A stretch of DNA of 64,000 bases from assembly GCA_963761905.1 (NCBI GenBank), contig CAVXIQ010000006.1, positions 434,001-498,000 on the forward strand. The letters are read 5' to 3'. Shown piece after piece: positions 42,258-50,329 of the stretch. The position numbers were made by a program, and so were the translations under genes. Under the pieces are notes generated by a model. The model saw only the letters and a list, made by a program, of their open reading frames with translations, searched no databases and was not told the origin of the DNA. Each line of letters opens with the position of its first letter. The first letter of the stretch is position 1. The stretch comes from Gaiellasilicea sp963761905. Its GTDB lineage: Bacteria; Actinomycetota; Thermoleophilia; Gaiellales; Gaiellaceae.

Positions 42258-42506
42258 ATGGTGGATCTGTGGCTCCACGACATCGAATCGCTCGAGGCGG
42301 TCGCTCAGGACGAGCAGACCAAGCGTCTCTGTCTCCGGATGGCCGCCATGTCGATGAACGGCACCCTGCGGCCGTTCATCGCGAACATCCATCGTGACGA
42401 CGAGCTCGACGAACGGACGAAGGGCACGATCGCCGAGATCGCCGGCGACGAGCACTTCCTCCTCGCCGTCGAGGACTACGTGCGCCGGACGACGTTCGCT
42501 CACTAG
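42258..42506 (+). CDS. Small hypothetical protein (82 aa)
   Basis: An acidic, probably helical cytosolic protein (MVDLWLHDIESLEAVAQ to DYVRRTTFAH). Codon third positions are strongly G/C like the neighbours, so it is likely a real gene. There is no signal peptide, membrane segment or recognised motif. It lies between the DUF151 gene (divergent) and tRNA-Ile. I do not recognise the family. Confidence 0.6.
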   Translation: MVDLWLHDIESLEAVAQDEQTKRLCLRMAAMSMNGTLRPFIANIHRDDELDERTKGTIAEIAGDEHFLLAVEDYVRRTTFAH

Positions 42507-42534
42507 CTCTCCCGGCTAGAATCCGTCGCCGCGC

Positions 42535-42608
<74 letters not shown>

Positions 42609-42610
42609 TG

Positions 42611-42659
42611 TCTTTCGCAAGAGAGTGGCATCCGCTTCCGCGGATGCCACTCTCGCGAA
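42611..42659. terminator. Strong hairpin between tRNA-Ile and parB
   Basis: GAGAGTGGCATCCGC (42621-42635) and its exact complement (42640-42654) form a 15-bp perfect stem with a 4-base loop TTCC, extended by TTCGC/GCGAA beyond an AA bulge. It lies between a plus-strand tRNA and the minus-strand parB, so it could end transcription from both sides, though neither side has a T tract. A second small GC hairpin follows near 42671-42691; the rest of the 172-bp gap is featureless. Confidence 0.55.
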
Positions 42660-42781
42660 GATCCCTAAAGTGGCCGCTTCGCGGCCCACCAGCTCGGTCA
42701 CATGCGCTTGCCTCGGACTTCCAACTCCGGCCTCGAGGCGCTCGGGTCTCGGCGGGCTGGTCGAGGCAGTTCTCCCCGTCG

Positions 42782-43642
42782 CTAGAGAGCTTCCAGCGTC
42801 TCGACGAGCTCTTCGAGGCGGAGCTCCTCGCCGAAATGGAGCTCGAGCTTGCCCGCGGCGACGCGGGCCGGGAGCCCGGTCAAGCGCTCGGCGGCCACGC
42901 GGGCACGCTCGGCGAGTGCTGGATCGATCCTCGCCGCCGCGCGCGGTCGACGCACTGCGCCGCCCTCCTGCGCCGCCTTCTCGGCTCCGCGGACGGACAT
43001 GCCTTCGCGCACGATCCGCTTCGCGAGCCGCTTCCGCTCGTCGTGCTCCGGCAGGGAGAGCACCGCGCGAGCGTGGCCCTCCGTCAGCTCGCCGCGGGCG
43101 ACCATCCAGAGCACCTCCTCGGGCAGCTCCAGCAGCCGCAGGCGGTTCGAGACGGCGGGCTTGGAACGGCCGACCCGCTCGGCCACGTCACCCAGCGAGA
43201 GCTCGAACTCGTCGACGAGCGACGCGTACGCGCGCGCCTCCTCCACCGGCGACAGCTGCTCCCGCGCGACGTTCTCGACGAGCGCCAGAAGCAGCGTCTC
43301 GCGATCGTCGGCGTCCCGCACGAGCGCCGGCAGCGTTGCGAGCCCGGCCTCGCGGGCCGCGCGCCAACGTCGCTCGCCGGCGATCAGCTCGTACCCGCCC
43401 TCGTTCCGAGGACGCACGACGATCGGCTGGAGGACGCCCTGCTGCTTGAGCGAGCTCGCGAGCCCGGCGGTCGCCTCCGGCTCGAAGCGCCGCCGCGGCT
43501 GGCGCGGGTTCGCGTGAATCGAATCCACCGGCAGGTAGGCGAGCTCGGGGCCACCGGGCTGATCCGCCCCGAATTGGCCACCTCCGATCAGGACCTCGAG
43601 GCCCCGTCCCAGCCCTCGTCGTGCGCTAGCGCCGCTCGACAA
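42782..43642 (-). CDS. parB: Chromosome partitioning protein ParB
   Basis: A 286-residue CTPase and parS-binding protein. LGRGLEVLIGG at the N-terminus interacts with ParA. YLPVDSIHANPRQPRRRF, LIAGERRWRAAREAGL (the GERRxRA CTP motif) and LVENVAREQLSPVEEARAY form the ParB/Srx domain; the helix-turn-helix is LSLGDVAERVGRSKPAVSNRLRLL. TTG start 43642 lies inside the parA end (17-bp overlap). It ends the long operon that begins at rpmH. Confidence 0.96.
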   Translation of the reverse strand: MSSGASARRGLGRGLEVLIGGGQFGADQPGGPELAYLPVDSIHANPRQPRRRFEPEATAGLASSLKQQGVLQPIVVRPRNEGGYELIAGERRWRAAREAGLATLPALVRDADDRETLLLALVENVAREQLSPVEEARAYASLVDEFELSLGDVAERVGRSKPAVSNRLRLLELPEEVLWMVARGELTEGHARAVLSLPEHDERKRLAKRIVREGMSVRGAEKAAQEGGAVRRPRAAARIDPALAERARVAAERLTGLPARVAAGKLELHFGEELRLEELVETLEAL

Positions 43643-44381
43643 GCTCCATCGCCACCTTCCAGTACGCCTCCGCCCCGGAGGAACGGCGGTCGTACGCGAT
43701 CGCAGGGAGACCGTGGCTCGGCGCCTCAGCGAGGCGCACCGAGCGCGGCACAGTCGTGGTGAAGACCAGGTCGCCGAAGTGCCGGCGGACTTCCGCCTCG
43801 ACCTCGGCGGCGAGCTTCGTCCGTCCGTCCACCATCGTCAGGAGGATCCCGGCGATCCCGAGCCTCGGATTCAGACGCTTCTTGACGAGCTCGATCGAGC
43901 CGAGCAGCTGGGAGAGCCCTTCGAGGGCGTAGTACTCCGCCTGCACCGGCACGATCACGAGGTCGGCGGCCGCGAGCGCATTCACGGTCAGCGGCCCGAA
44001 CGACGGCGGGCAGTCGAGGAAGACGAAGCGGTAGCGCTCGCGCGAGCCCGCGAGCGACGACTGGAGATAGCGCTCGCCGTCCGCATGCCGGCCGAGCTCG
44101 ACGGCGGCGCCTGCGAGATCGGGCTTCGCGGGCACGAGCTGCAGGTTGGCGAAGCGCGTGGGCCGTGCGACCTCCGCCACCGACGCGCCGTCGAGCAAGT
44201 CGTAGCTCGAGCTTCCGTTCCCCCGTTCGCCGAGCCCCGACGTCGCGTTCGCCTGGGGGTCGAGGTCGACCAGCAGCGCCTGCTCGCCCGCCTCGGCGAG
44301 GCAGGCGGCGAGGTTGACCGCGGTCGTCGTCTTACCGACTCCGCCCTTCTGATTCGCCAGCGCGTAGATCGTCCCAGGCAC
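43626..44381 (-). CDS. parA: Chromosome partitioning ATPase ParA (Soj)
   Basis: A 251-residue deviant Walker ATPase that segregates origins with ParB. It has YALANQKGGVGKTTTAVNLA (deviant Walker A), LLVDLDPQANATSGLG, FVFLDCPPSFGPLTVNAL and VPVQAEYYALEGLSQL. GTG start 44381 is 13 bp from the rsmG stop. Longer upstream starts lack family similarity. Confidence 0.96.
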   Translation of the reverse strand: MPGTIYALANQKGGVGKTTTAVNLAACLAEAGEQALLVDLDPQANATSGLGERGNGSSSYDLLDGASVAEVARPTRFANLQLVPAKPDLAGAAVELGRHADGERYLQSSLAGSRERYRFVFLDCPPSFGPLTVNALAAADLVIVPVQAEYYALEGLSQLLGSIELVKKRLNPRLGIAGILLTMVDGRTKLAAEVEAEVRRHFGDLVFTTTVPRSVRLAEAPSHGLPAIAYDRRSSGAEAYWKVAMELVERR

Positions 44382-44394
44382 GCTTCGAGCGTAG

Positions 44395-44985
44395 CTAGGC
44401 GAGCGGACGCTTCTTGGCGACGCCGGGCCGGCGGGGAAAGCCCGGCGGCGTCGGTCCGAGCTTGCGAAGAACAAGGAAGCCCGGCGGCGACTCGACGAGG
44501 CCACCTCCGACCTTCTTCGCTACTCGGTCGACTCGCTCGGGCTCGGCGCTGGGGCCGACCCAGAGGATCACAGCCCCGCCCTCCTCGACGAGCGGCAGGC
44601 ACCATTCGGCCGCGACGGGAGGGTTGGCGAGCGCCTTGGCGACGGCGACCTTGTAACGCTCCGTTGGCTGGCTCTCTGCGCGACCCCAGACCACGCTCAG
44701 GTTCGGAAGCTCGCTCGTCCAGCGCTCGAGGAACTCGGTCTTGCGACGTTCCGCCTCGAGCAGCGTCACCGAGCGTTCGGGAAGTGACGCAGCCAGCGGG
44801 ATCCCCGGCGTCCCGCCGCCGGAGCCAACGTCGACGATCGGCCCCTCGAAGCCACGCACGAGCTCCAGGCCCACGAGCGCGTCGTCGAGCAAGACGCGCC
44901 GCGCCTCCTCAGGATCCTTGAGCGCCGTGAGCCCCGGAGTCGCGACGACCGCAGCCAGCCAGCGCTCGAGAACGTCGCTAGACAG
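44395..44985 (-). CDS. rsmG: 16S rRNA (guanine-527-N7)-methyltransferase RsmG; possible CTG start
   Basis: Methylates G527 of 16S rRNA using SAM. VDVGSGGGTPGIPLA is the SAM loop; LLEAERRKTEFLERW and AVAKALANPPVAAEWCLPLV are family motifs. The family-like N-terminus (SSDVLERWLAAVVATPGLTAL) extends beyond the first standard start (TTG 44892); the only candidate at its head is CTG 44985, which overlaps the jag stop region. From CTG the protein is 196 residues, the normal size; from TTG it would be only 165. Confidence 0.88.
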   Translation of the reverse strand: MSSDVLERWLAAVVATPGLTALKDPEEARRVLLDDALVGLELVRGFEGPIVDVGSGGGTPGIPLAASLPERSVTLLEAERRKTEFLERWTSELPNLSVVWGRAESQPTERYKVAVAKALANPPVAAEWCLPLVEEGGAVILWVGPSAEPERVDRVAKKVGGGLVESPPGFLVLRKLGPTPPGFPRRPGVAKKRPLA

Positions 44986-45682
44986 CGTGGTTGCGCGGGA
45001 GGATGACCACGTAGCGATTCGGCTCGGTGCCCTCGCTCAGCGTCTCGATCTCGGGATCGTCCTTCAGCCGCTCGTGCACGATCTTGCGCTCGACGGCCGT
45101 CATCGGCTCGAGCTCGACGCGCAGACCGGTCGCGGATGCTTGCTCGGCGAGCCGGAGCGCGAGCGCGTCCAGCGTCACCTGCCGGCGAGCTCGATACCCG
45201 GCTGCGTCGACGACGACCCGCTTCCGCTCGTCGTAACGGCCGCGGTAGAGGATCGCGCTCCCGAGATACTGGATCGCGTCGATCGTCTGCCCGTGCTTGC
45301 CGATCAGCATCCCGAGCTCTGGTCCGTCGCACGTCGCCCGTAGCTCCTCGTCCGTCTCGGAGATCGCGATCCGGGTGTCGATCCCGAGCTCGTGCGCGAT
45401 TCGCTCGACGAGCTCGCGAAGGCGAGCGCCGTCGGCGGTCTCGTCCTCTTTAGCCGGCCCCGGCGAGGCGAAATCATCCGGCACGTGGTCGTCCTCGATG
45501 CTGGCCACGACCCTGGCTGGCTCGTACCCGACCCCGAGCAGGCCTCGCTCCCCCTCGCTCACGACCTGGAAGCGAACCGCCGACTTGTCGAGGCCGGGCC
45601 GCTTCCGCTCGAGGTCGCGGAGCGCCGACCATTTCGCCTCGCCGACCGTCTCTCCGGTCGCCTCGACCGAGAGCTCGGTCAC
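44978..45682 (-). CDS. jag: Jag/KhpB-like RNA-binding protein
   Basis: A 234-residue protein with an N-terminal Jag_N domain (SVEATGETVGEAKWSALRDL), an acidic linker, a KH domain (LGMLIGKHGQTIDAIQYL) and an R3H domain (ALRLAEQASATGLRVELEPM then AVERKIVHERL). In Firmicutes KhpB pairs with KhpA to control cell division and envelope genes. GTG 45682 overlaps the yidC stop (GTGA), the standard yidC-jag arrangement. Confidence 0.93.
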   Translation of the reverse strand: MTELSVEATGETVGEAKWSALRDLERKRPGLDKSAVRFQVVSEGERGLLGVGYEPARVVASIEDDHVPDDFASPGPAKEDETADGARLRELVERIAHELGIDTRIAISETDEELRATCDGPELGMLIGKHGQTIDAIQYLGSAILYRGRYDERKRVVVDAAGYRARRQVTLDALALRLAEQASATGLRVELEPMTAVERKIVHERLKDDPEIETLSEGTEPNRYVVILPRNHAV

Positions 45683-46509
45683 CGGCGGGCGCCGCCCTTC
45701 TTGCGCTTGACCTTCTTCACGCGCGGTGGGCCGGCCGGGGCCGGCTTCGCCTCGGCCGGTTTCTCCGCCGGCGTAGGCGCAGCGACCTCGCTCTTCGGCG
45801 GCGTCCGCGAGCTCTTCTTGGGAGGAGGTTCGCGTTTTGGCGTCAGCTTGCGCGTGATCAGACCCTGGCCGGTCGTCCAGAGGTTCGTCGTCAGCCAGTA
45901 GAGCATCAGCCCGGCCGGGAAATTGAGCACGAACGGGATGAACGCGATCGGGAGAATGAGCATCAGCGCCCGCTGCGCGGGCTGCATCGTGGCCGACATC
46001 AGGTACGTCGACGTGAGCTGGCTGATCGCGTACATGACGACGAGCAGCGGGCCCCAGCCCACCTTCGTGTTCTCGATGATGTTGATCAGGTTCAGCCACT
46101 CGAGATCCTCGGGACCCTCGCCCATCGCCTGGTAGGCGGGGAAGATCTCGGTCTCGAAGCCGCGGAGGACGAAGAAGAGACCGATGAAGACCGGGATCTG
46201 AGCGATGATCGGAAGGCAGGAGGAGGCCGGGTTGATCTGGTTCTCCTTGTAGAAGGCCATCAGCTCCTGGTTCATCTTCTGGCGGTCGTGCTTGTACTTC
46301 GACTGGAGCGCCTTCATCTCCGGCGCATGCGCCTGCAGGTTCTGCATCGAGTGGATCTGGCGCACCGTCAGCGGGACGAGCAGCATCCGGACGATCACGA
46401 CGAGGGCGACGATCGACCAGGCCCACGTGAGCCCGACCGTGTCGTGGAGGTTCGTTAGCGCCCACGTGAGCAGGTCTTCGAGCGGCGTGAGGATCCCGGC
46501 CAGGATCAT
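45679..46509 (-). CDS. yidC: Membrane protein insertase YidC
   Basis: A 276-residue insertase of the short Gram-positive/Oxa1 type. WAWSIVALVVIVRMLLVPL begins the conserved core with the hydrophilic-groove Arg; LQSKYKHDRQKMNQELMAFY is the cytoplasmic hairpin; LPIIAQIPVFIGLFFVLRGF and LNFPAGLMLYWLTTNLWT are later helices. A Lys/Pro/Ala-rich tail ends the protein and would contact the ribosome. ATG overlaps the yidD stop (ATGA). Confidence 0.95.
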   Translation of the reverse strand: MILAGILTPLEDLLTWALTNLHDTVGLTWAWSIVALVVIVRMLLVPLTVRQIHSMQNLQAHAPEMKALQSKYKHDRQKMNQELMAFYKENQINPASSCLPIIAQIPVFIGLFFVLRGFETEIFPAYQAMGEGPEDLEWLNLINIIENTKVGWGPLLVVMYAISQLTSTYLMSATMQPAQRALMLILPIAFIPFVLNFPAGLMLYWLTTNLWTTGQGLITRKLTPKREPPPKKSSRTPPKSEVAAPTPAEKPAEAKPAPAGPPRVKKVKRKKGGARR

Positions 46510-46715
46510 GCGTAGTCCACGCCGCCGTGGCTCCACGGGTTGCAGCGCAGAAGCCGCCAGCCGGCCTTCGCGGCGCCCTTGAGGAGCCCGTGCTTCTCGA
46601 ACGCGTCGAGGGCGTACTGGGAGCAGCTCGGGTGGTACTTGCACGTGCCTGCGGGCGTGAGGCGGCCGAGGGTGTGGCGCCAGGCCTGGACGACCGCGAT
46701 TCCGAGAATCCTCAC
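46506..46715 (-). CDS. yidD: Membrane protein insertion efficiency factor YidD
   Basis: A 69-residue protein with an amphipathic N-terminus and the family block CKYHPSCSQYALDAFEKHG followed by WRLLRCNPWSHGGVD, including the conserved cysteines. It supports YidC-dependent insertion. GTG 46715 overlaps the rnpA stop and its own stop overlaps yidC. Confidence 0.95.
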   Translation of the reverse strand: MRILGIAVVQAWRHTLGRLTPAGTCKYHPSCSQYALDAFEKHGLLKGAAKAGWRLLRCNPWSHGGVDYA

Positions 46716-47140
46716 GTGCTGTCCTTCTCGCGCCGGGTCTGCTCCATGACTCTGGCCTGCTCGAGAATCTCGGTCACGCGCTCGACGAGCCACTCGTGGC
46801 CGCGCGTGTCGGCTGGCTCGGCGAGGCCGGGCCGCGCGACGAGCACGTAGTCGTGACCCGTGTCGGTCAGGGAGGAGAGCTCGTCCCACGTCTCGCGGAG
46901 CTGGCGCTTGACTCGATTGCGCGCGACCGCGTTTCCCACCGACTTCGGCACCGCCAGACCGAGGCGCGGAGGGGAATCCTCGTCGCGCGGGAACCAGTGG
47001 AGGACGAGGTACCGCGTCGTCGCCGACCGGCCCTGGCGATAGACGGCGTCGAAGTCCCGGGAGCGGGAGAGGCGGTTCCGGCGCTGCGTCGTGTCTCTGC
47101 TGATGGCGATCGGGTGACGTCGACGAGGGCGGTCAGGCAG
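46712..47140 (-). CDS. rnpA: Ribonuclease P protein component; start codon non-standard
   Basis: The protein subunit that helps RNase P RNA mature tRNA 5' ends. NRLSRSRDFDAVYRQGRS, RLGLAVPKSVGNAVARNRVKRQLRE (key part ARNRVKRQLRE) and DYVLVARPGLA are the family signature. The conserved N-terminal third lies upstream of the first GTG (46951), and no ATG, GTG or TTG precedes it in frame. Candidates are CTG 47140, overlapping the rpmH stop, or ATC near 47110. From CTG it has 142 residues. Confidence 0.9.
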   Translation of the reverse strand: MPDRPRRRHPIAISRDTTQRRNRLSRSRDFDAVYRQGRSATTRYLVLHWFPRDEDSPPRLGLAVPKSVGNAVARNRVKRQLRETWDELSSLTDTGHDYVLVARPGLAEPADTRGHEWLVERVTEILEQARVMEQTRREKDST

Positions 47141-47267
47141 AAAGACGCTTGCGGCCCTTCGCCCTGCGGCGCTTGAGGATCGCCTGTCCCGCTTTGGTTG
47201 ACATGCGCGCGCGGAAGCCGTGCTTGCGCTTGCGCCGGCGGACGTTTGGCTGGTAGGTGCGCTTCAT
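47133..47267 (-). CDS. rpmH: 50S ribosomal protein L34
   Basis: A 44-residue protein MKRTYQPNVRRRKRKHGFRA followed by the conserved TKAGQAILKRRRAKGRKRLSA-type tail; essentially every residue fits L34. ATG 47267. It is the first gene of the rpmH-rnpA-yidD-yidC-jag-rsmG-parA-parB operon, with a promoter and leader hairpin immediately upstream. Confidence 0.97.
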   Translation of the reverse strand: MKRTYQPNVRRRKRKHGFRARMSTKAGQAILKRRRAKGRKRLSA

Positions 47268-47287
47268 GAGAGATTCGCTTCCGTCGG

Positions 47288-47323
47288 AAAAAAGCCGCCG
47301 GGCTGGCGGAGCGAAAAAGTATA
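47288..47323 (-). promoter_or_regulatory. rpmH operon -10 box and terminator-like leader hairpin
   Basis: Reading leftward, TATACT (47323-47318) is a near-consensus -10 box; a clear -35 is not seen. About 8 bases past the expected start a hairpin CCGCC-AGCCC-GGCGG (47309-47295) is followed by C and six T (47293-47288), the form of an intrinsic terminator. It lies 20 bp before the rpmH ATG, so it may attenuate the operon. The same design occurs before gyrB. Confidence 0.5.
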
Positions 47324-47344
47324 GACGAGGGTCGCCGAAGTCCG

Positions 47345-47434
47345 TTATCCACAGATCCTCGAGGACGTGGAAAGGGCCGCAAAACGCGACCGGGAGCGAC
47401 AGTTCTCCCACAGGTTATCCCCAGCTGGGGATAA
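47345..47434. other. oriC candidate, rpmH-dnaA part: DnaA boxes
   Basis: TTATCCACA at 47345-47353 is a perfect DnaA box. TTATCCCCAGCTGGGGATAA at 47415-47434 is a perfect palindrome of two one-mismatch boxes in opposite orientation. A weaker TCTCCCACA is at 47404-47412. A relatively AT-rich stretch follows (about 47468-47495). The rpmH-dnaA gap (47268-47560) holds no gene. Confidence 0.75.
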
Positions 47435-47490
47435 CTCTGGGTGAGCGGAAAGTCCCTGCTCAGAGCGGTATTTTCTATTCGCTGTTGGGA

Positions 47491-47519
47491 TTGAGCCGGC
47501 CGCCGGACGCTGCTATGCT
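47491..47519 (+). promoter_or_regulatory. dnaA promoter
   Basis: TTGAGC (47491-47496) and TATGCT (47514-47519) are separated by exactly 17 bp. The expected start is near 47526, leaving about 35 nt of leader with GAGAGGAG before GTG 47561. The DnaA-box palindrome lies about 55 bp upstream, placed for autoregulation. Confidence 0.65.
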
Positions 47520-47560
47520 CGCCGCTCCCTGCGAGCTGTGAGAGGAGCCGAGGCGTCGGC

Positions 47561-48946
47561 GTGGAGCACCAGATCGAGCTGACTGCGGACAGCCTGTGGG
47601 ACGAGGTCTCGGGCCGGCTCAGAGGGGCACTGAACGAAGCGACGTTCGGCACGTGGTTCGGAGAGGCAGCCGGCGCGGAGCTCTCCGACGACGCGTTCAC
47701 GCTGGCGGTCCCGAACGACTTCACCCGGGAGTGGATCGAGGGGCATTTCCTCGGCCTGATCCGCGCCGCCGTCAAGGACGCGACAGGGCACGAACGGAGC
47801 GTCCGGCTGACCGTGCGGGATTTCTCGGCTTCGCGGTTCTCCTCCCAGCGGAGCGAGGACGGGGTCGCGTCGGTCGAGGCTCCGCCGCGCGTGGCTCCGG
47901 AGCATCCGGCCGCGTTCGGGGGAATGAACCCGAAGTACACGTTCGACCTCTTCGTGATCGGCTCGTCCAACCGCTTCGCGCACGCAGCTGCCCTGGCGGT
48001 CGCAGAGGCGCCGGCGCAGGCCTACAACCCGCTCTTCATCTACGGCTCGACGGGGCTCGGGAAGACCCATCTGCTCCAGGCGATCGGCCAGTACGTCGGC
48101 GAGCACGGGAACGGTCTGACGGCGCGGTACGTCACGAGCGAGACCTTCATGAACGACTTCATCAACTCGCTCCGCGACAAGCGGATCGAGGGGTTCAAGC
48201 AGCGCTACCGGACCTACGACGTGCTGCTCGTCGACGACGTCCAGTTCCTCGAGGGCAAGGACCGGATGCAGGAGGAGTTCTTCCACACCTTCAACACGCT
48301 CTACGAGGCCGGCAAGCAGATCGTGCTCTCCTCCGACCGGCCGCCGAAGGAGATCGCGACGCTCGAGGAGCGGCTCCGCTCGCGCTTCGAATGGGGGCTG
48401 ATCACCGATATCCAGCCGCCCGACCTCGAGACCCGGATCGCGATCCTCCGCAAGAAGGTGAAGACCGACCAGATCAACGTGCCCGACCCGGACGTGCTGA
48501 CCTACGTCGCGGAGCGCGTGACGACGAACATCCGCGAGCTCGAGGGAGCGCTGACCCGGGTCGTCGCGCTCTCGTCGCTCACGGGCCGCGCGATGACGGT
48601 GGAGCTGGCCGAGGACGTGCTCAGAGACGTCTTCCCCCAGGGCCAGCCCGTCGAGATCTCGATCCGCCGGATCCAGGAGACCGTCTCGGAACGCTTCGGG
48701 ATGACGATCGGCGAGCTCTGCAGCGCGAAGCGATCTCAGGCGATCGCGTATCCCCGCCAGGTCGCGATGTATCTCTCGCGCGCGCTCACCGATTCCTCGC
48801 TCCCGAAGATCGGCAAGGAGTTCGGCGGCCGTGACCACACGACCGTGATGCACGCGAACGCCAAGATCGAGGGCATGATCCGAGAGGACAGGTCTGTGTT
48901 CAACCTTGTGCAGGAACTGACCGCACGGATCAAGCAAGCCGGCTGA
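47561..48946 (+). CDS. dnaA: Chromosomal replication initiator DnaA
   Basis: A 461-residue AAA+ initiator. Domain I covers about 1-85, a short linker follows, then the AAA+ core with Walker A YGSTGLGKTHLLQAIG, Walker B VLLVDDVQFLEGKD and sensor region SSDRPPKEI, and domain IV with the DnaA-box-binding signature GGRDHTTVMHANAKI. GTG 47561 is the start; GAGAGGAG lies 14-21 bp upstream. Confidence 0.98.
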   Translation: MEHQIELTADSLWDEVSGRLRGALNEATFGTWFGEAAGAELSDDAFTLAVPNDFTREWIEGHFLGLIRAAVKDATGHERSVRLTVRDFSASRFSSQRSEDGVASVEAPPRVAPEHPAAFGGMNPKYTFDLFVIGSSNRFAHAAALAVAEAPAQAYNPLFIYGSTGLGKTHLLQAIGQYVGEHGNGLTARYVTSETFMNDFINSLRDKRIEGFKQRYRTYDVLLVDDVQFLEGKDRMQEEFFHTFNTLYEAGKQIVLSSDRPPKEIATLEERLRSRFEWGLITDIQPPDLETRIAILRKKVKTDQINVPDPDVLTYVAERVTTNIRELEGALTRVVALSSLTGRAMTVELAEDVLRDVFPQGQPVEISIRRIQETVSERFGMTIGELCSAKRSQAIAYPRQVAMYLSRALTDSSLPKIGKEFGGRDHTTVMHANAKIEGMIREDRSVFNLVQELTARIKQAG

Positions 48947-48950
48947 TTTC

Positions 48951-49068
48951 TGTGGAAACCTTTCGAAACCGCTCTTGCCTGTGGGTTACTCGCCGTTCTC
49001 CACCGTGTGGACCCACCGCGCAAACCCGCTCGGGAAGCCGCTCGCTACCGTCTTCCCCGTCGTCCACA
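48951..49068. other. DnaA-box cluster between dnaA and dnaN (second oriC part)
   Basis: Degenerate boxes TGTGGAAAC (48951-48959), TGTGGGTTA (48980-48988), TGTGGACCC (49006-49014) and TCGTCCACA (49060-49068) crowd the 161-bp dnaA-dnaN gap, the usual actinobacterial oriC position. None is a perfect TTATCCACA; actinobacterial DnaA often uses TTGTCCACA-like sites. Which of the two gaps is the functional origin cannot be settled by reading. Confidence 0.6.
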
Positions 49069-49107
49069 CTCCCTATGACTGCTACGAGAGAAAAATAAAG
49101 GAGAACG

Positions 49108-50283
49108 ATGAATAGTGAGGCGACTGCGGAGGTCGAGTTGGAGACGGGGCTCGAGCCGGTGACCGAGGCGACGGGAATGAAGATCACGGTCTCGAAGGAC
49201 GAGCTCGTCGCAAAGCTCGGCGTGGTCTCGCGCGCGGTCTCCACCCGGGGCACCGTGCAGGTTCTCTCCGGAATCCTCTTGACCGCGGCAGAGGGCTCGC
49301 TCTCGCTGGCTGCGACCGACATGGAGCTGTCACTCCGCACGACGCTCGACGCGCAGGTCGAGGGCGAAGGGGCGGTCGTCGTCCCCGGCAAGCTGCTCGT
49401 GGATCTCGCCCGGCTGCTGCCGGAGAGCGAGGTGACGATCGAGTACCGCCCCTCGGAGGGAGTCGCGCACGTCGTCTCCGGAACGACGTCCTATCGCCTG
49501 AACACCTACTCGGCCGAGGACTTCCCTCGCCTCCCCGCCGTCGACGCGCAGCTCCATTCGATCGACCGCGAGGCGCTCCTCGAGACGATCTCGCGGGTGG
49601 CGCGCTCCGCGTCACGGGACGAGTCGCGGCCCGTACTCACGGGGATTCTCGTGCGCTTCGAGGCCGGAAAGCTCGTGATGGTGGCCACCGATTCCTACCG
49701 GCTCTCGGTCAAGGAGACCGAGCTCGAGGCGACAGCCCCGGAGCTCGAGGCGATCATCCCGGCACGCGCCCTCCAGGAGCTCGCCCGACTGGCCGTGGGG
49801 GACACCGTCGAGCTCGGCGTCCACGAGAACCACGTCGTCTTCGGCGCGAGCTCGCCGGGTGGGGGCGAGGCGTGGCTGACGACCCGCCGGATCGACGGCC
49901 AGTTCCCGAACTACCGCCAGCTTCTGCCCGAGACGTTCGAGGTCGAGCTGACGATCGCGCGCGCCGAGCTGGGCGACGTGGTGCGCCGCGTGGCCGTGAT
50001 GGCGCAGCGCAACTCGCCGCTTCGCCTCCGTTTCGCGGAGGGAGAGCTGACCGTCTCGGCCCAGACCCAGGACGTCGGCGAGGCCAAGGAGTCGCTGCCG
50101 GTGAGCTATACCGGCGAGGAGTTCGTGATCGGGTTCAACGCCGAGTTCCTGCGCGACGGCGTCGACTCGATCGTCGGCGAGGACGTCCAGGTCAAGCTGA
50201 TCAACCCGCTCCGCCCGGCGATCCTCGTCGACACGACCGGGGACTTCACCTACCTGATCATGCCGATCCGGCTGGCGGGCTGA
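49108..50283 (+). CDS. dnaN: DNA polymerase III beta subunit (sliding clamp)
   Basis: A 391-residue clamp with three repeated domains. It opens with a 27-residue acidic extension before MKITVSKDELVAKLGVVSRA, and includes LTGILVRFEAGKLVMVATDSYRLSV, QFPNYRQLLPE and the C-terminal YLIMPIRLAG that forms the protein-binding cleft. ATG 49108 follows AAAGGAG, a good ribosome site. ATG 49177 would remove the extension and match usual clamps better. Confidence 0.97.
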   Translation: MNSEATAEVELETGLEPVTEATGMKITVSKDELVAKLGVVSRAVSTRGTVQVLSGILLTAAEGSLSLAATDMELSLRTTLDAQVEGEGAVVVPGKLLVDLARLLPESEVTIEYRPSEGVAHVVSGTTSYRLNTYSAEDFPRLPAVDAQLHSIDREALLETISRVARSASRDESRPVLTGILVRFEAGKLVMVATDSYRLSVKETELEATAPELEAIIPARALQELARLAVGDTVELGVHENHVVFGASSPGGGEAWLTTRRIDGQFPNYRQLLPETFEVELTIARAELGDVVRRVAVMAQRNSPLRLRFAEGELTVSAQTQDVGEAKESLPVSYTGEEFVIGFNAEFLRDGVDSIVGEDVQVKLINPLRPAILVDTTGDFTYLIMPIRLAG

Positions 50284-50329
50284 CCGCTGAGCCGGCTCGC
50301 CCGTCGGACTGTGTGAGCCTCGGCCGACG

